Positions 46,200 to 57,960 of a DNA stretch of 64,000 nt are shown here, piece after piece (within the stretch, counting starts at the first letter, position 1; the number at the start of each line of letters is the position of its first letter). Under the pieces are notes generated by a model. The model was not told where the DNA came from. It made no database searches and was given only the letters and a program-made list of their open reading frames with translations. This DNA is from Eurosta solidaginis (Eukaryota > Arthropoda > Insecta > Diptera > Tephritidae). The stretch spans positions 13,534,314-13,598,313 of the forward strand of contig NC_090319.1 in NCBI RefSeq assembly GCF_040869045.1, given 5' to 3'. A program made the position numbers and the translations under genes.

Positions 46200-47040
46200 T
46201 AGAGGTTGTTGTTGTTCTTTTTGTTGTAGCAATGCTTCGCCCCATCCAATAGGTGTGACCGATCAAAAATTGTCATCAATATCCTCTAACGGGAGTCCAA
46301 GGAAACTTGCTGTTTCAACAGGGGTGGACCATAATGAGAGGGGTGTTAGAGGTGTTAGTTCCAAATTACAATTGAAGAAATGGTGGTATCATGTGGGGAC
46401 ACATTGCAAGCAGGGCATACATTTTGTATGTCGGGGTTGATTCTGGATAAGTAAGAATTTAACCCCTTCCAGTATCCTGATCGAAGTTGAGCTAGAGTGA
46501 CTCGCGTTTCCCTAGGGAGTGTGCGTTCCTGTTCTGCAAGTTTAGGGTATTGTTCTTTGAGTACAGGATTCACCGGGCAATTCCTGGCATATAGGTCCGA
46601 CGCCTGTTTGTGGAGTTCACTGAGGACCTGCTTGTGTTGTTTGGCTTCATACAGCTGTGTTCTCAGATGTCGTATTTCCTTACAATGCTTACGGAAATTA
46701 CTCCTTACGCCCCTTGGCGGTGTTGGCTCAACAATCAGATGTCTGTTGGGATGCCCAGGTCTCTGGGTATTCAACAGGAACTGTTTGGGTAACATCTCAT
46801 TTCTCTCCCTGATGGAGAGTGTTCTCGCCTCGTTATGTAGATGGTGTTCTGGGGACATAAGAACACATAAGGGCGGTAGGTAGAAGTAGTCTTATGTTGT
46901 GTTCTCGCAAAGGAGCTTGTAAGGGTTATCTCTACCTGCGACCTCTCAAACTCTCTTACGCTTAACGACAACCATGTTGCAGTGAGTATGAAGCTCCATT
47001 GGTGATCCCTTATTATATTTAGCTCGTACACGACCTAAGT
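46200..47040 (-). pseudogene. Jockey-type LINE, 3' end of ORF2 and 3' UTR
   Basis: The minus-strand frame 46858-46355 (167 residues) ends with VTLAQLRSGYWKGLNSYLSR and a cysteine motif (CPACNVSPHD), the conserved C-terminus of Jockey-clade ORF2. Its upstream reverse transcriptase is absent (5' truncation, usual for LINEs). The 3' end, at the left, carries a CAA-rich run (TTGTTGTTGTTC on the plus strand near 46206). Confidence 0.7.
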
Positions 47041-47880
47041 ACTCCTGCTGCGCGTGCGATGCCTGTCCGTTGTATTTTGTTCAGCTTTTTGATATTCTTT
47101 GAATTACATCAGAATCCCTATATTGTTCTATATCGAATCGAAAAGTATTTTTTCACTAGTCACCACAACACGATAACTTATTAGGTTAACAATTTGCTAC
47201 CAATTCCATAGTTTCACATCCTTTGAATCAAAATCACTTTCGATTCGTGTTAAATGGGGTTACACTGGTTCAAAGTTTTTTCTTCATAAACAAATTTTAA
47301 AAGCAGAAAATATGCCAAACATCTTTTCATATTTGCCCCTATTTCAAGCGATTTATTGAGTATGGACAGAAAATAATTATTTATTGGTGAACTGCTAGAC
47401 TAGGTTCAGCTATATACTTCAACCAAAAATACAGCTTACCTACGGCATGGTTATCACCGATTTCCATAAGGTTGATTGCATCAGCTGTCTTATACGGTGA
47501 TTGCCAGGGCCATAAAATACTTATTCTGCAATTTTCTTTTTATCTCATGGTCTATTCATCAACGAAGAAAGTTTAAAGCTAAGCATTAAGTTTGATCTCA
47601 CAACCTAATAGTCTAAGAGCACGTGACGGCCAGACCTTTGTCATTTTATAAAAGTTGAAATTTCCTCAGAGCATACTTCCAAGTAAAGCAAGATCGTTGG
47701 TCTATTATAAAACTCTTTTTGAATGGTGGCTTTAACAGATATCGTGCAAAAATTTTGCAGAAAAATAAACTTTTCTTTCGTCATTTTATAAAGACTGATT
47801 TTCATATATGGTCTTCGTCACGTTATAAGAAGCCACTAGTCTCATTGCCAGACACTTTCCATAGTGGCTTTGTCCAGCCA
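47041..47880. other. Intergenic, nothing identified
   Basis: No coding frame or repeat structure recognised between the LINE fragment and the hAT remnant. Confidence 0.4.
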
Positions 47881-47897
47881 TACCCGGGGTTTTTCAG

Positions 47898-50626
47898 GGG
47901 GCCCGCGATTTAGAGGTACTAAGACTTGTTTTAATTGCGGAGGGTCTTTAGTTGGCCCTTGTGCAAATTTTAAGCCGAATTTCAAAAGGAAGGAATATTG
48001 ATAATGATTTTTTGCCCGGAGCCTTCGAACAGTGAGGAGACAACAAAAACATCAACATCATTACAAGAAACCGAAATCGTAAAGTTTTCGTGGTGACACT
48101 GATGAAGGTTCAGCTTCAAAAAGTCTTCCAACAACACCACCAACTCTGTATCAAAGTCCGGATTATTTAAACGACTTCGATATCGGTACCGTGAATAATG
48201 AGTTTTTGCGATCTGAAAAAGTCAACGAAATAATTCGTCGAGGTCATAAAAAGTGTCCTGTTACTTTTCCATGTGATTGTCATGACGAGGCACGACAATC
48301 TTTGAACAATGAAGTATTAAACAGAATCTTGCAAAATGGCGAGAAAGTGGAGCGTGACTGATTAGTGTGGAGTGCCAGTAGCAATACTTTTTAGTTGTCC
48401 TGGCGGATATTCGAAATTCCAGGTATGGAAGAAGCTATACGATAAACTGCGATCACACGAAAATACTCAAGATCACATTAAATGTTATATTCAATTGCGA
48501 TCTTTACAAAATCTAATTCAAAACGAGCCTACAATTGATACACTTATCAATGACCACCTAATCACTGAAACTCAAAAGTGGAAAGAAATTTTATATAGAA
48601 TTTTGGACAATATTTTATTTTTGGGTGAAAGAGGCCTAGCTTTCAAAGGCGAAAGTATATATCTTGGTGAACGAAACAATGGAAATTTTTTGGGCATCTT
48701 AGAACTCATAAGCCATTATGATCCGATACTTAGAGATCATTTCGAGAAAGTTAGGATTTCACAACGACAGCACAAACGTTTACAAGTTTACTATCTTTCC
48801 CCAGACATTCAGAACGAGTTTATAGAAATTTGTGCAAAGCACGTGAGATAAACTATATTAGATCAACGCAAGAAAGCCAAGTATTTTGTTATTACCGTTG
48901 ATGCTATGCCTGATGCTAGTCACGTTGAACAGACTGCGTTCATTTTGCGCTGCCTCCGTTTCAATTCGAAAGCAACAAATTTTACAATTCAAGAGCGGTT
49001 TTTGACTTTAGTGAATTGTAGCCAAAAAACTGGTCAGAAAATCGCTGATCTAATTTGACATACTCTAGGTAAACATGAAATCCCATTAAAAGATTGTCGT
49101 GCACAAGGGTACGATAACAGCGCCAATATGAAAGAAGCTTACAACGGACACTACGTCACATTCTCGACAAAAACTCGAATGCTGATTACTCGCCTTTTGC
49201 AACCCACAGTCTCAGTTTATGTGGTGTTGATGCTGCAATTACTTTCTTCGGAGCTTTACAAAAATGTTTTACTATTTTCAGCAGCAGTTCACAACGATGG
49301 GACATCCTCAAGAAAAATGTACCGAGCTCTCTTCATATTCTTACAGACAAAAGCCAAATGTGACTGCGCAAGCATACGGAGATGTTACCGGCATTCTCAA
49401 GTACATCAACAAGTTGGCATGTTTCTTGCTGTCCTCAATTTGGTTCAAAATACTGACTACCATTAATGAAAGAAACGCGGTTCTCCAAGCTAGAGACGCC
49501 ACGATAGATGTTGGAGTCCGACATCTAGATGCCTTATTAGCTGATTTTAAGTTGATCAGGAACCAATCGGAAATAATTTTAAACGAATGCAAAACAGTTG
49601 CTATTCAATTGAACATCTCGCCAAAGTTTCCGGACATTCGAAAGAGAAAACCCAAAAGTCATTCTGAAGATAATTTAAATGAGACGATTACGGATGATTC
49701 AGAGTCTGATTTTAAAAACAATACATACCTGGTGATCGTTGATTCGGTAATCACTGGCAATACTGAACGATTTGCAGCTATGAGAAATTTGAGCGAGACG
49801 TTTTCCTCCTTTTTGTGCCAATTTGAAGACATGGATGAAACTACGGTTCGGGCGAGCGCAGCAAAATTTGTCGAAAAATACAAGTCGGACGTTTCTCAAA
49901 GCTAAGAATGCGAAATAATTCACTTGAAACACATTTACGAAGCAAATTTTGATAAAGGTCTGTCACCATTGGAATTGCTAAATGCCATCTATGTTCAAAA
50001 TTTGTATACAATTTTCCCCAACATTTGTGTTGCCTTACGTATCTTTTGCACTATACCTGTCAATGTAGCTAGTGCAGAACGTTCCTTTAGCGTCCTTTCA
50101 AGAATCCAGAACTTTCATAGATTGTGTTCATCTAAAGAACGAGTTTTAGGACTTGCCACGCTTTGTCTTGAATCCGTTTTGGCAAGACAGTTAAATTTTG
50201 ATATTATTATAAAAAATTTTGCAGCGAAAAAATCAATAAAAGCCACGCTTTGGTATCCGAACCTTCTATATTGAATAATTAACATTTATAATCATCATTA
50301 TATTTATCAGAAATGTACTAAAATGTTACCAAATAACTAGAAAAGATTATTTGAAACAATATGTGGGTGTTAAAAGAGAATTATATTTCTACGTTACAAT
50401 AAAATAGTATAAATAGTAAATATTCTGTGTTAATTTTATTTTCAGCTCTTACTCCAAAAATCATTTAGTTGATGTGGCAAACATTTTTTTTTTTGATGTA
50501 ATCCATCAATAATGATTCATGAATGAGCCGTCATTAATTCAAATTAATCAAATGTATAAGTGAGCCTTTTATAGGGGGCCCGTAAATTGTTTAGTCCCGG
50601 GCCCGGATTTTCTCTTTACGGCCCTG
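47898..50626 (+). pseudogene. Broken hAT transposase (DUF4371 / ZMYM1-like) and remnant element
   Basis: Frame fragments in order encode a hAT transposase: GLAFKGESIYLGERNNGNF (48.6 kb, DUF4371 signature), FVITVDAMPDASHVEQTAF (catalytic region), GYDNSANM, and the C-terminal dimerisation domain with PNICVALRIFCTIPVNVASA and ERSFSVLSRIQN (50.0 kb). In-frame stops at 48849 and near 49058 and a frameshift near 49.2 kb show that it is dead. The right end GGGCCCGGATTTTCTC...GGCCCTG has hAT-like CAGGGCC; a related GC-rich end lies near 47876-47912, but no 8-bp duplication is visible. Confidence 0.75.
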
Positions 50627-50731
50627 CATATGTATATACGTACATACGTATACGTATTCAAGGGCATCTATCGGATGATGCTACCGCTACTAATTTGTTT
50701 GCTTTTACAGTCCTCCTATTGTTTACAATGT

Positions 50732-50822
50732 TGTGGCGAATATTAGCAGTTCTATACATAACTATGCTGCTACTAAATAAATGCATAACAACAATAAAGC
50801 AAGCAGCCACACCTGTGTACAA
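50732..50822 (+). mobile_element. Solo LTR family 1, 5' fragment
   Basis: TGTGGCGAATATTAGCAG and about 90 bp of matching sequence, then unrelated DNA. A truncated copy. Confidence 0.65.
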
Positions 50823-51915
50823 GTAAATTTTTTATTAGAAGTGTGTAATTTAAATTGCAATGCCCTTAATAATGAAAAATACAAAATATTTACATATACA
50901 GCTTTTTAAAGCGGTACCATTCTATAGAAATTTATTATTATATTAACTTTATATTCTTATGAAAACAACAAAGCGTACACTTAATTAGCTTCATCTGTTT
51001 CCAAACTGCTAATATGTTCTATCGTATACTGCCACATAACCAGAGCAGTGCAATAACTTTTGATTAACAACACTGCTCGAACTTAAGTGGGATGACATAA
51101 TCAAGATCTTGTTCAAAGTGATATGTGTTACCACGGTAAAAGTAAATTTTTATCTATAAATCAAACCTTATTACTCTGAGTATATTGGCCTAGATTTATT
51201 ATATTCGGGTTGGGGCCTAGACAATTTTTATACGCATGAGTATATAGTAATTGTAATTGAATTTGTAGATAATGGCATTGTTTGGGAACCGCTGAATACT
51301 AATAACATCGTAACTACTGATAGAACATTTACAGAAAGTATCGAGACCGGTACTTATTTCAAATACTCGGATCAAAGTATCGATGCTAGTACTCATACTC
51401 AGTAAAAGGTATCGAGTATACTCGATCCAAGTGAGTACTTCGGAATTTTTACCAAAAGTGAAGAAACTTTTCTTAAAATAAGGTCGTATGTTCTGAATTC
51501 AGTAGAGAACAAATAAGGAAGTTTAAGTTTGGATGAAACCGAATATTATATACCCATTTGTGTACTCTTACATATATTTTAAGGATACATTTAAAGAATC
51601 CTCTTTATCCTCTTTGACCATAGACAACCAATTGGTTTTTGGTTTCTCGCCATATCCATAAATTAAAAATTTTGAGTTGGTGAATTTAATAAATTTTTGT
51701 AGATTTTATTCATTAGTTTGGATACGTTATGACTAAGAGACGTATTTTTTGTGGAATATGTTTGTAATTTTTTGCGGTTTTTCATTTTTGTGAAATTTTC
51801 ACGATTTTTAGGTTAAGGCAACATTAATCGATCACATTGGAGATGGTTATGGATATGGGTATGGTTACGAATATGGCGTTAGGATTAAGGAAGTTTAATT
51901 AATTAGCCCTTAAAT
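50823..51915. other. Intergenic, no gene seen
   Basis: AT-rich. A short stretch near 51340-51440 repeats GTATCGAG/ACTCGAT words. Nothing else identified. Confidence 0.4.
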
Positions 51916-51916
51916 T

Positions 51917-52722
51917 TGAATACGCATTATAGTCAGATGTAACTGAAATATGTGTCTATGCTTCACCTCAACACTAATTCTATGTTTCACCTCTAAAAAT
52001 TGTGTGTATCCACTATTCATCGCAACCGATTCAGTTATATGTTAGGCCACCATAGGTTTGTGTCTCCGATTTTAGGTACACCCTGTTCTGTAGCTAGTTA
52101 TTTAACCACTGCCGCTAGATGGGTCTCTTAAGCATTATCTAAGCGCGGATAAGCGCTTTTTTTTACGAGCAAACGTAAACGTATAGCGGTTAAAGCTGGA
52201 GACATTGGTGCTTTATCGGTAACCGTATCGGTAAACTTTTAACAGCTGATTCGACCAACCTTATGAGAATCAATGCAATCGATTATTGGTGCCGCTAAAG
52301 TCGTAACCGTATCGTATCCAACCAATTGGGTTTTGGTTTACCGTCGTAACGATAAACAGCTGATTACGTTAGGGATACGGGTACAGCGATACGACATACG
52401 GCACCAATGACTCCAGCTTAAATAACTAGCTACAGCAACAGGGTGTACCGAAAAGCGGAGACACAACGCTCTGATGGCCATAGGGTATAACAGATAGCTG
52501 AATCAGTTGCGATGAATTGTGGACACACATAGAATGCATAAGATTAGTGTAGAGGGCGAAGCAAAGACACATATTTCAGTTACATCTGGGTATAATGCGT
52601 ATTAAAATTTAGTGGACAAAATTTATGCGCAGAAATTTCAGAGGTGTATTTAAAGTTTGTCGCTTAGCAGTCCATATAAAGTTTAAGCGTAAACGGATAT
52701 ACGCGCGTTAAAAAACACGGCT
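51917..52722. mobile_element. Foldback element, family E, copy 1, with nested MITE
   Basis: Two arms: ACGCATTATAGTCAGATGTAAC ... TAGGTACACCCTGTTCTGTAGC and, inverted, GCTACAGCAACAGGGTGTACC ... GTTACATCTGGGTATAATGCGT. The right end, AAAAAACACGGCT, matches copy 2 at 55696-56103; the left end is shortened. The centre carries the insertion at 52195-52417. Confidence 0.65.
52195..52417. mobile_element. MITE with 17-bp inverted ends and TTAAA duplication (223 bp)
   Basis: Left end GCTGGAGACATTGGTGC; right end inverted GCTGGAGTCATTGGTGC (one mismatch). Flanked on both sides by TTAAA. Removing it restores the GCGGTTAAATAACTAGC sequence expected from the related foldback copy. Confidence 0.75.
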
Positions 52723-52729
52723 AATATTT

Positions 52730-52950
52730 AGTTGTGGCAATGTGAACATTCATTTAATGGAACCTACTTTGTTAGAAAATTGAAGAAAAATTCTTTTGAG
52801 TGTATTATAAGCTGCATGATTTCAGGCAACCCTGCAAGTTAGGAAGAAATCAGCTGTAAATAACCGGCTGTCAAAATATATCGTAAAATTTGTATACGAG
52901 CTTCTGCAATTTGCTCCAGCTTATTAACTATTAAAGCAATTTATACAAAA
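52730..52950 (+). promoter_or_regulatory. Aqr: Presumed Aqr promoter and 5' UTR
   Basis: Only about 220 bp separates the ATG from the end of a foldback element. No TATA box in a good position. The promoter must lie in this short gap or within the element. Confidence 0.35.
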
Positions 52951-53052
52951 ATGAAACAAAAACGCAAGCATACTGGTAATGAAGATGGTGGAAACAAACC
53001 GAACCCGCATACAGTTACAGTATCCCAAATAAGCGCCGACATTATTTGGCAG
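52951..53052 (+). CDS. Aqr: Aqr coding exon 1
   Basis: Residues 1-34; basic, low-complexity start followed by VTVSQISADIIWQ. Donor GTGAGT. The intron is 68 nt. Confidence 0.88.
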
Positions 53053-54638
53053 GTGAGTAGAGCGCGTCCATGATTGAATATATGTAAAACGTTTACAAAT
53101 TATACTTCTCATTCCCGTAGCTTGCATCGCAGTATTGGTCACCAGAAACACCAACCGAGGAGCTTCTACCATTCAATGCAAACGTAATCGATGATATCTA
53201 CAGTCGTGAGATTTTGAGCCACAAATCCTCAACACGTCGCATTATGATGCTCGAGTTTAGCCAGTATTTGGAAATGTATTTATGGCCTAATTATAAACGT
53301 AAAACTGCGACACATGCCCATTTAATGTCCATTGTAGCCATGGTTAATGAAAAGTTCCGCGAACGTGTTGAAGTTTGGCCTTTGTTCGAAAGCAAGCCAG
53401 AGGAGTATCCTGCGTTCTTTCGGCACGTCTTGGAAACTTGTTTACCGGCGGATGAGTGTAGAGGCAACAGACAAGCAACTATGCGTGAAAAAACTGCGCT
53501 TATTGTATTTCTTAACCATTGTTTTAACAGCATGGAAATAGAATTGTGTCGGGAACAAGCCAAACGTTTGGTAGCGCTATCAATGTGGAGTTGCTTACAA
53601 CCAAGTAAATTCGTTTTTATTTTATAAGTTCTGGAGATATGAAAGTGTTGTTAATGTTTTCAGAACGCTTGGAGCAGGAGTTGCGTGAAGTGCCAGAATG
53701 GCGTAAATTTTGGCGTCGATTGCAGAAAAAAGAAAAGGGCATTAAAAAACGAGAGGTAGAATGGGAACGGCATTTTCTGCAGGTAACTATATATAAGTGC
53801 TCGGATATGTTAGCTGGAATTAAAAGCTCCTTTTACCGGCAATTGAAGTTAGAATATTAAGTGTGCGAAAAGGGCGATGATTGAACAGGTTAAAAACGTT
53901 ATATAAAACGCGGTAGTACTTCAGTAATTTTCTTCGAAACTCATAGAAGTACTTTCACTCTATCGGTACTCCTTTTCGGGAAGTCTTTTGCTGTTACAAA
54001 ATCCGCTAACGACATTGTGTTGTTGTATTAACATCATCTTAGGTTACGTTCGGCTCAGTCACGAGAGATTGGTTGGACGTTTTAAGGACCATATCGCAAT
54101 TATTTTCGAATAATTTCATTGATTGATTTCGAAATCAATTCGGTACCTTCTGATAATTCCTAGAGATCTTTTGTTGTCGTAGCGATGAGGACACCGCGAA
54201 GGTCAAACTCAAATCACTCATACCTTAGGAATAACAAAAAAATGTGCTGGCTTTACTCTATGGGTCTATATTTTTCAGTTTAAGTCACACTGATCTATTA
54301 CCCGAAACTCTTTTGTCAGTAATGCAGGCATGCATTATACGAAATATGTCCCCACAATTTTAACAACTAACTAAGGAAACATTTCTCGCTACATTTTCTT
54401 TATTTCACAGAATTTAATTATTCAGTTTCTGAGTATATTGGAAGCCATACCACTTGAAGGTGACGTTCAACATAGTGTAATCACATATTGTGAACGTTTT
54501 TTGGAATTCGTTGTTGATTTGGAAGCGTTGCTGCCTACACGTCGTTTCTTCAATACAGTATTAGATGATACGCATTTGTTGGTGCGTGCGCAAATTTGTA
54601 ATTTAGTACAACGTGAAGAAGGGAAATTGTTTGGTCAG
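52951..54638 (+). CDS. Aqr: Aquarius (intron-binding spliceosomal helicase), N-terminal exons only
   Basis: Four joined exons encode the first 311 residues of Aquarius, the SF1-type RNA helicase that binds intron RNA upstream of the branch point in the spliceosome. Similarity to human AQR (from memory) runs throughout: TVSQISADI, RRIMMLEFSQYLEMYLWPNY, VNEKFRERV, FLNHCFNSMEIEL, then YCERFLEFVVDLEALLPTRR, FFNTVLDDTHLLV and NLVQREEGKLFGQ. This is the armadillo-like N-terminal domain; the helicase motifs would come roughly 500 residues further on and are not in the window. The last exon ends in a good donor (GTGAGT) and no following exon was found in the remaining 9.4 kb. The ATG is followed by a basic N-terminus (MKQKRKH), and no upstream in-frame exon was seen. 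Nuclear protein. Confidence 0.92.
53121..53604 (+). CDS. Aqr: Aqr coding exon 2
   Basis: Residues 35-195 plus one base. Starts LASQYWSPETPTEELLPF and ends SMWSCLQP. Donor GTAAAT joins in frame to exon 3 as QPKRLEQEL, which fits the family. Confidence 0.9.
53664..53782 (+). CDS. Aqr: Aqr coding exon 3
   Basis: Residues 196-235 (KRLEQELREVPEWRKFW ... WERHFLQ). Highly charged. Donor GTAACT. Confidence 0.88.
53783..54410 (+). other. Aqr: Aqr intron 3
   Basis: 628 nt. Contains a short piece resembling the LINE 3' end seen elsewhere (TTTTGTTGTCGTAGCGATGA near 54169). Nothing else recognised. Confidence 0.5.
54411..54638 (+). CDS. Aqr: Aqr coding exon 4, last in window
   Basis: Residues 236-311 (NLIIQFLSILEAIPLEG to KLFGQ). 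Acceptor TTTCACAG, donor GTGAGT. The following intron runs to the window end. Confidence 0.9.
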
Positions 54639-54726
54639 GTGAGTAATCTAGTAATTTAAGTAGTATGACAGGAAATCTTTAAATATATCGGTCATGCATA
54701 AATGTGTGCAAATGAAAATGTTAGGA

Positions 54727-54925
54727 TATGTTGTTGTTGTTGTTGTCGTTGTAGCGATATGGACACTTCCCAAAGTCCTTGGAGAGTGTTATCGATATTG
54801 TTGGTTCTTTGCCGGATGCAGATCCGGCTTGTTCCGGTAACAAGCACCATGAAGGTACTAGCCCGACTATCTCGGGAACGATTTGGGATGACCACATGAA
54901 ACCTTCTAGGCACTGTTGCCACAGC
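54727..54925 (-). mobile_element. LINE 3' UTR fragment
   Basis: TTG repeat at 54731-54750 followed by GTAGCGATATGGACACTTCC, then CGGATCCGGCTTGTTCCGGTA-like words, resembling the 3' end of a Jockey-type element on the minus strand. No coding part. Confidence 0.45.
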
Positions 54926-55019
54926 CTGTTTTCATTTGGGACCAAAATTCGTCGAAAAAAGACCAAATTTCAAAAAAATGAACCAAAATTTGTTTTCATT
55001 TATTGGTATACATAAATAA

Positions 55020-55182
55020 ATAAAATGAATGTAAGGCGCGATAACCTCCGAAGAGATCTAAGGCCGAGCTTCTCTTCCAATTTGCGTCGTGCTCCTCTTG
55101 ATTTTCCCTACGAATTGGCCGGACGGGACCTACATGTTTTTATGCCGACTCCGAACGGCATCTGCAAGGCAGATGAGTAATA
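55020..55182 (-). mobile_element. SINE fragment (body only)
   Basis: Matches the body of the SINE at 16777-17138 on the opposite strand: AATGTAAGGCGCGATAACC ... GGCATCTGCAAGGCAGATGA. The tRNA-like head is missing. Confidence 0.75.
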
Positions 55183-55695
55183 ATCAACAACACAAAGTTA
55201 CAAAAAACAAAAAGTGCTTAAATTTAAATTGATGATAATTATTGATGATGATAACTAAATACATTTTATCATATATGGGCATATTTTTCAGTCTTATACA
55301 CATATGTATGTGTATTAGACTGGGTCGATATATTAACCGAAATCGCGCCATCGATTTTTCGATAGGATTTGGGCTCAAGCAAAAAAAAGTTCCCCTACGC
55401 ATACCCACAAAAATAATTTTCGAGCCTGCGAAATTTAATTTTTTTGACTTTGATTTTTAAGGATTTTTCATGACCAACTAAAAAAATTTTAATTTTATTG
55501 TAAAATTTTCATGTTTTTTTAAAAAGGCGTTATCGGCAACGTTTTTAGCGGATATTTTTGGGTTGGACAGGGTATACATATGAAAATTTTTTTAATAGGT
55601 CATGAAAAAAACCTTAAAAATCAAAGTCGTATATAATAAAAAAAATGTTAAGTTAAACGGTTTTATTGAAAACAATACTTACATGAAGTAATAAT

Positions 55696-56103
55696 AGCCG
55701 TTTTTTTAACACGCGTATATCCGTTTACGCTTAAACTTTATATGGACTGCTAAGCGACAAGCTTTATATACACCTCTGAAATTGCTGCGCATAAATTTTG
55801 TCCTACTAAATTTCAATACGCATTATACTCAGATTTAACTGAAAAATGTGTTTATGTTTCACCCTCTATACTAATTCTATGTATTCTATGTGCGTCCACA
55901 ATTCATCGCAACTGATTCAGCTATATGTTATACCCTATGGCCATCAGAGCGTTGTGTCTCCGCTTTTCGGTACACCCTGTTGCTGTAGCTAGTTGTTTAA
56001 CCACAGCCGCTAGATGGGTCTCCTAAGCATTATCTAAGCGAGGATAGGCGTTTTTTTTCACGCGCAAACGAAACGTATACGCGTGTAAAAAAAAAACACG
56101 GCT
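55696..56103. mobile_element. Foldback element, family E, copy 2, nested in family B
   Basis: Ends AGCCGTTTTTTTAACACGCG and, inverted, AGCCGTGTTTTTTTTTTACAC. AATAAT flanks both sides. Shares the TCTAAGCGAGGATA and CTAGATGGGTCTC sequences with copy 1 at 51.9-52.7 kb. Confidence 0.7.
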
Positions 56104-56128
56104 AATAATACTAAAAGCTAGAAAATAA

Positions 56129-56700
56129 CATACATGTTAAATTCCAATTAGAATTAGCAATTGATGCAATTGGTTTATATTCTCTAATTCATTAAACAAT
56201 TAGACATAGTTCAACTAATTCCCATTAGATAATTGAAATTTTTATTCTAATGGTAAATCTAATTGCAATTAGTTGCCATTAGCAACAAAAATTGGGTTAC
56301 CTTTACAATTAGAAATCTAATTGACTTCTGCTAATGCAATTAAATATTCAGTTAGCTCGAATTAGAATCAATTATTTATATTTATTTACATCATTATTCG
56401 TTCACTTCAATAATTCTTTGAAAAAAATTTATTTTTATCAAAATAATTGATTCCAATTCGAGATAATTGAATATCTAATTGCATTAGCAGAAGTGAATTA
56501 GATTTCAAATTGTAAAGGTAAACCAATTTTTTTTGCTAACGGCAACTAGTTGCAATTAGATTTACCATTGGAATAAAAATTTCAATTATCTAATTGGAAT
56601 TAGTTGAACTATTTCTAATTATTTAATGAATTAGCGAATTTCGCAAATGAAGGTTAATTAGCAATCATTAGCATTATCTAATCATTACTTAACATCTATG
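56129..56700. mobile_element. hAT-like MITE, AT-rich foldback, nested in family B (572 bp)
   Basis: Ends CATACATGTTAA and, inverted, CATAGATGTTAA, flanked by an exact 8-bp duplication GAAAATAA (56121-56128 and 56701-56708). Almost the whole element is one palindrome of AATTAGAATTAG-type sequence. Eight-bp duplications are characteristic of hAT transposition. Confidence 0.78.
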
Positions 56701-56901
56701 GAAAATAATTAGGTAGGTCCTAGGTACTAGTCATCACACTTCTCATCAATCTAGGGTGTTGATCACACAATTAAATAAAAGCGTTGGGCGCGTGAAATTT
56801 CTAAAAATGTGAGGCGTAGCATAACCTGATTAAGGTTCAGTTAGTCTTACTTATGACTCTCAATAGAAATTTACCTAATTATTTTCTAGCTTTTAGTATT
56901 A

Positions 56902-57376
56902 CCCTGCAAAAATCGTTGGATCATGTGGTCCACTGGAGTACTTACCATTGTACGCCACTGTAATGCAGCAATGGACCATGTTTCTACACGAACTTTCTGT
57001 AAGCCGATCATTGCTCGTTTTAACGATTGTTATCACTACACGATCTTTATTGGACTGTGGGTACTCCATGGATTACTCTGATGTAATGCGGAGCTGGAGT
57101 ATATGGTCCAGTCCTAGGGCATCGCAATGTTAATTGGACCATATTTTTTGTATGAATTGTGGTTAATTTTGGAGCACTCGCTTGGTCCATAACCTGCAAA
57201 AATCGTTCGATCATGTGGTCCACTGGAGTACTTACCATTGTACTCCCCTGTAATGCAGCAATGGACCATGTTTCTACACCAACATTCTGTAAGCCGATCA
57301 TTGCTCGTTTTTAACGATTGTAATCACTAACGATATTTATTGGACTGTGGGTACTCCATGCATTACTTTTGCAGGG
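56902..57376. mobile_element. Element family D with CCCTGCAAAA ends, nested in family B
   Basis: Left end CCCTGCAAAAATCG, right end TTTTGCAGGG, TTA on both sides. A ~290-bp unit starting CCTGCAAAAATCGTT is partly duplicated (56903 and 57193), both with ATCATGTGGTCCACTGGAG. Non-coding. Confidence 0.65.
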
Positions 57377-57544
57377 TTATTTCTCATTCTATTTAGTTCA
57401 TTTAGTGACTCATTATTACAAGGTCTCTTTCCTGACAATTTGTTACAATGCAAGTCCTCAATACATAATCCTTCCAAAGACTTTACTCGACTCTGCGCCA
57501 CGTATGCTTGTCCCTCCTCTAACTCCAAAATATTTTGATATCAT

Positions 57545-57960
57545 TTCTACCGGACTGTATGTAATATTTGTTCCAAATATGAGCCAAATGGGATATCATA
57601 GGTCGCTTTCTATTCATGTATGTATTATGTGTTCCAAATATGGACCAAGTCGGACCACAAATAAGATTTTTTTGAATATCTCGATCTTTGCGCCACCTAG
57701 CGGCGATTTCTTTTCACAGGTCGCTTTCCACTCTTGTATGTATTATACGTTCTAAATATGAGCCAAATGGGACCACAAATACGATTTTTTTGAATATCTC
57801 GATCTTTGCGCCACCTAGCGGCGATTTTTTTCATAGGTCGCTTTTCATTCTTATATGTATTAAGTGTTCCAAATATGAGCGAAATCCGAGTACAAATACG
57901 ATTTTTGTGAATATCTCGATCCTTGCTTCACCTAGCGGCGATTTTTTTCTTATTATTGCA
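57545..57960. repeat. ~118-bp tandem repeat within family B copy 2
   Basis: TCGATCTTTGCGCCACCTAGC recurs at 57681 and 57799 and in diverged form at 57916, with CATAGGTCGCTTTCCATTC between. These are inverted relatives of the GGTGGCGCACGGATCG units in Cad87A intron 9. Confidence 0.7.

Noticed and set aside
46497..46883. 128-residue plus-strand frame
   Set aside because: Antisense to the Jockey-type ORF2 end, which has recognisable motifs on the minus strand.
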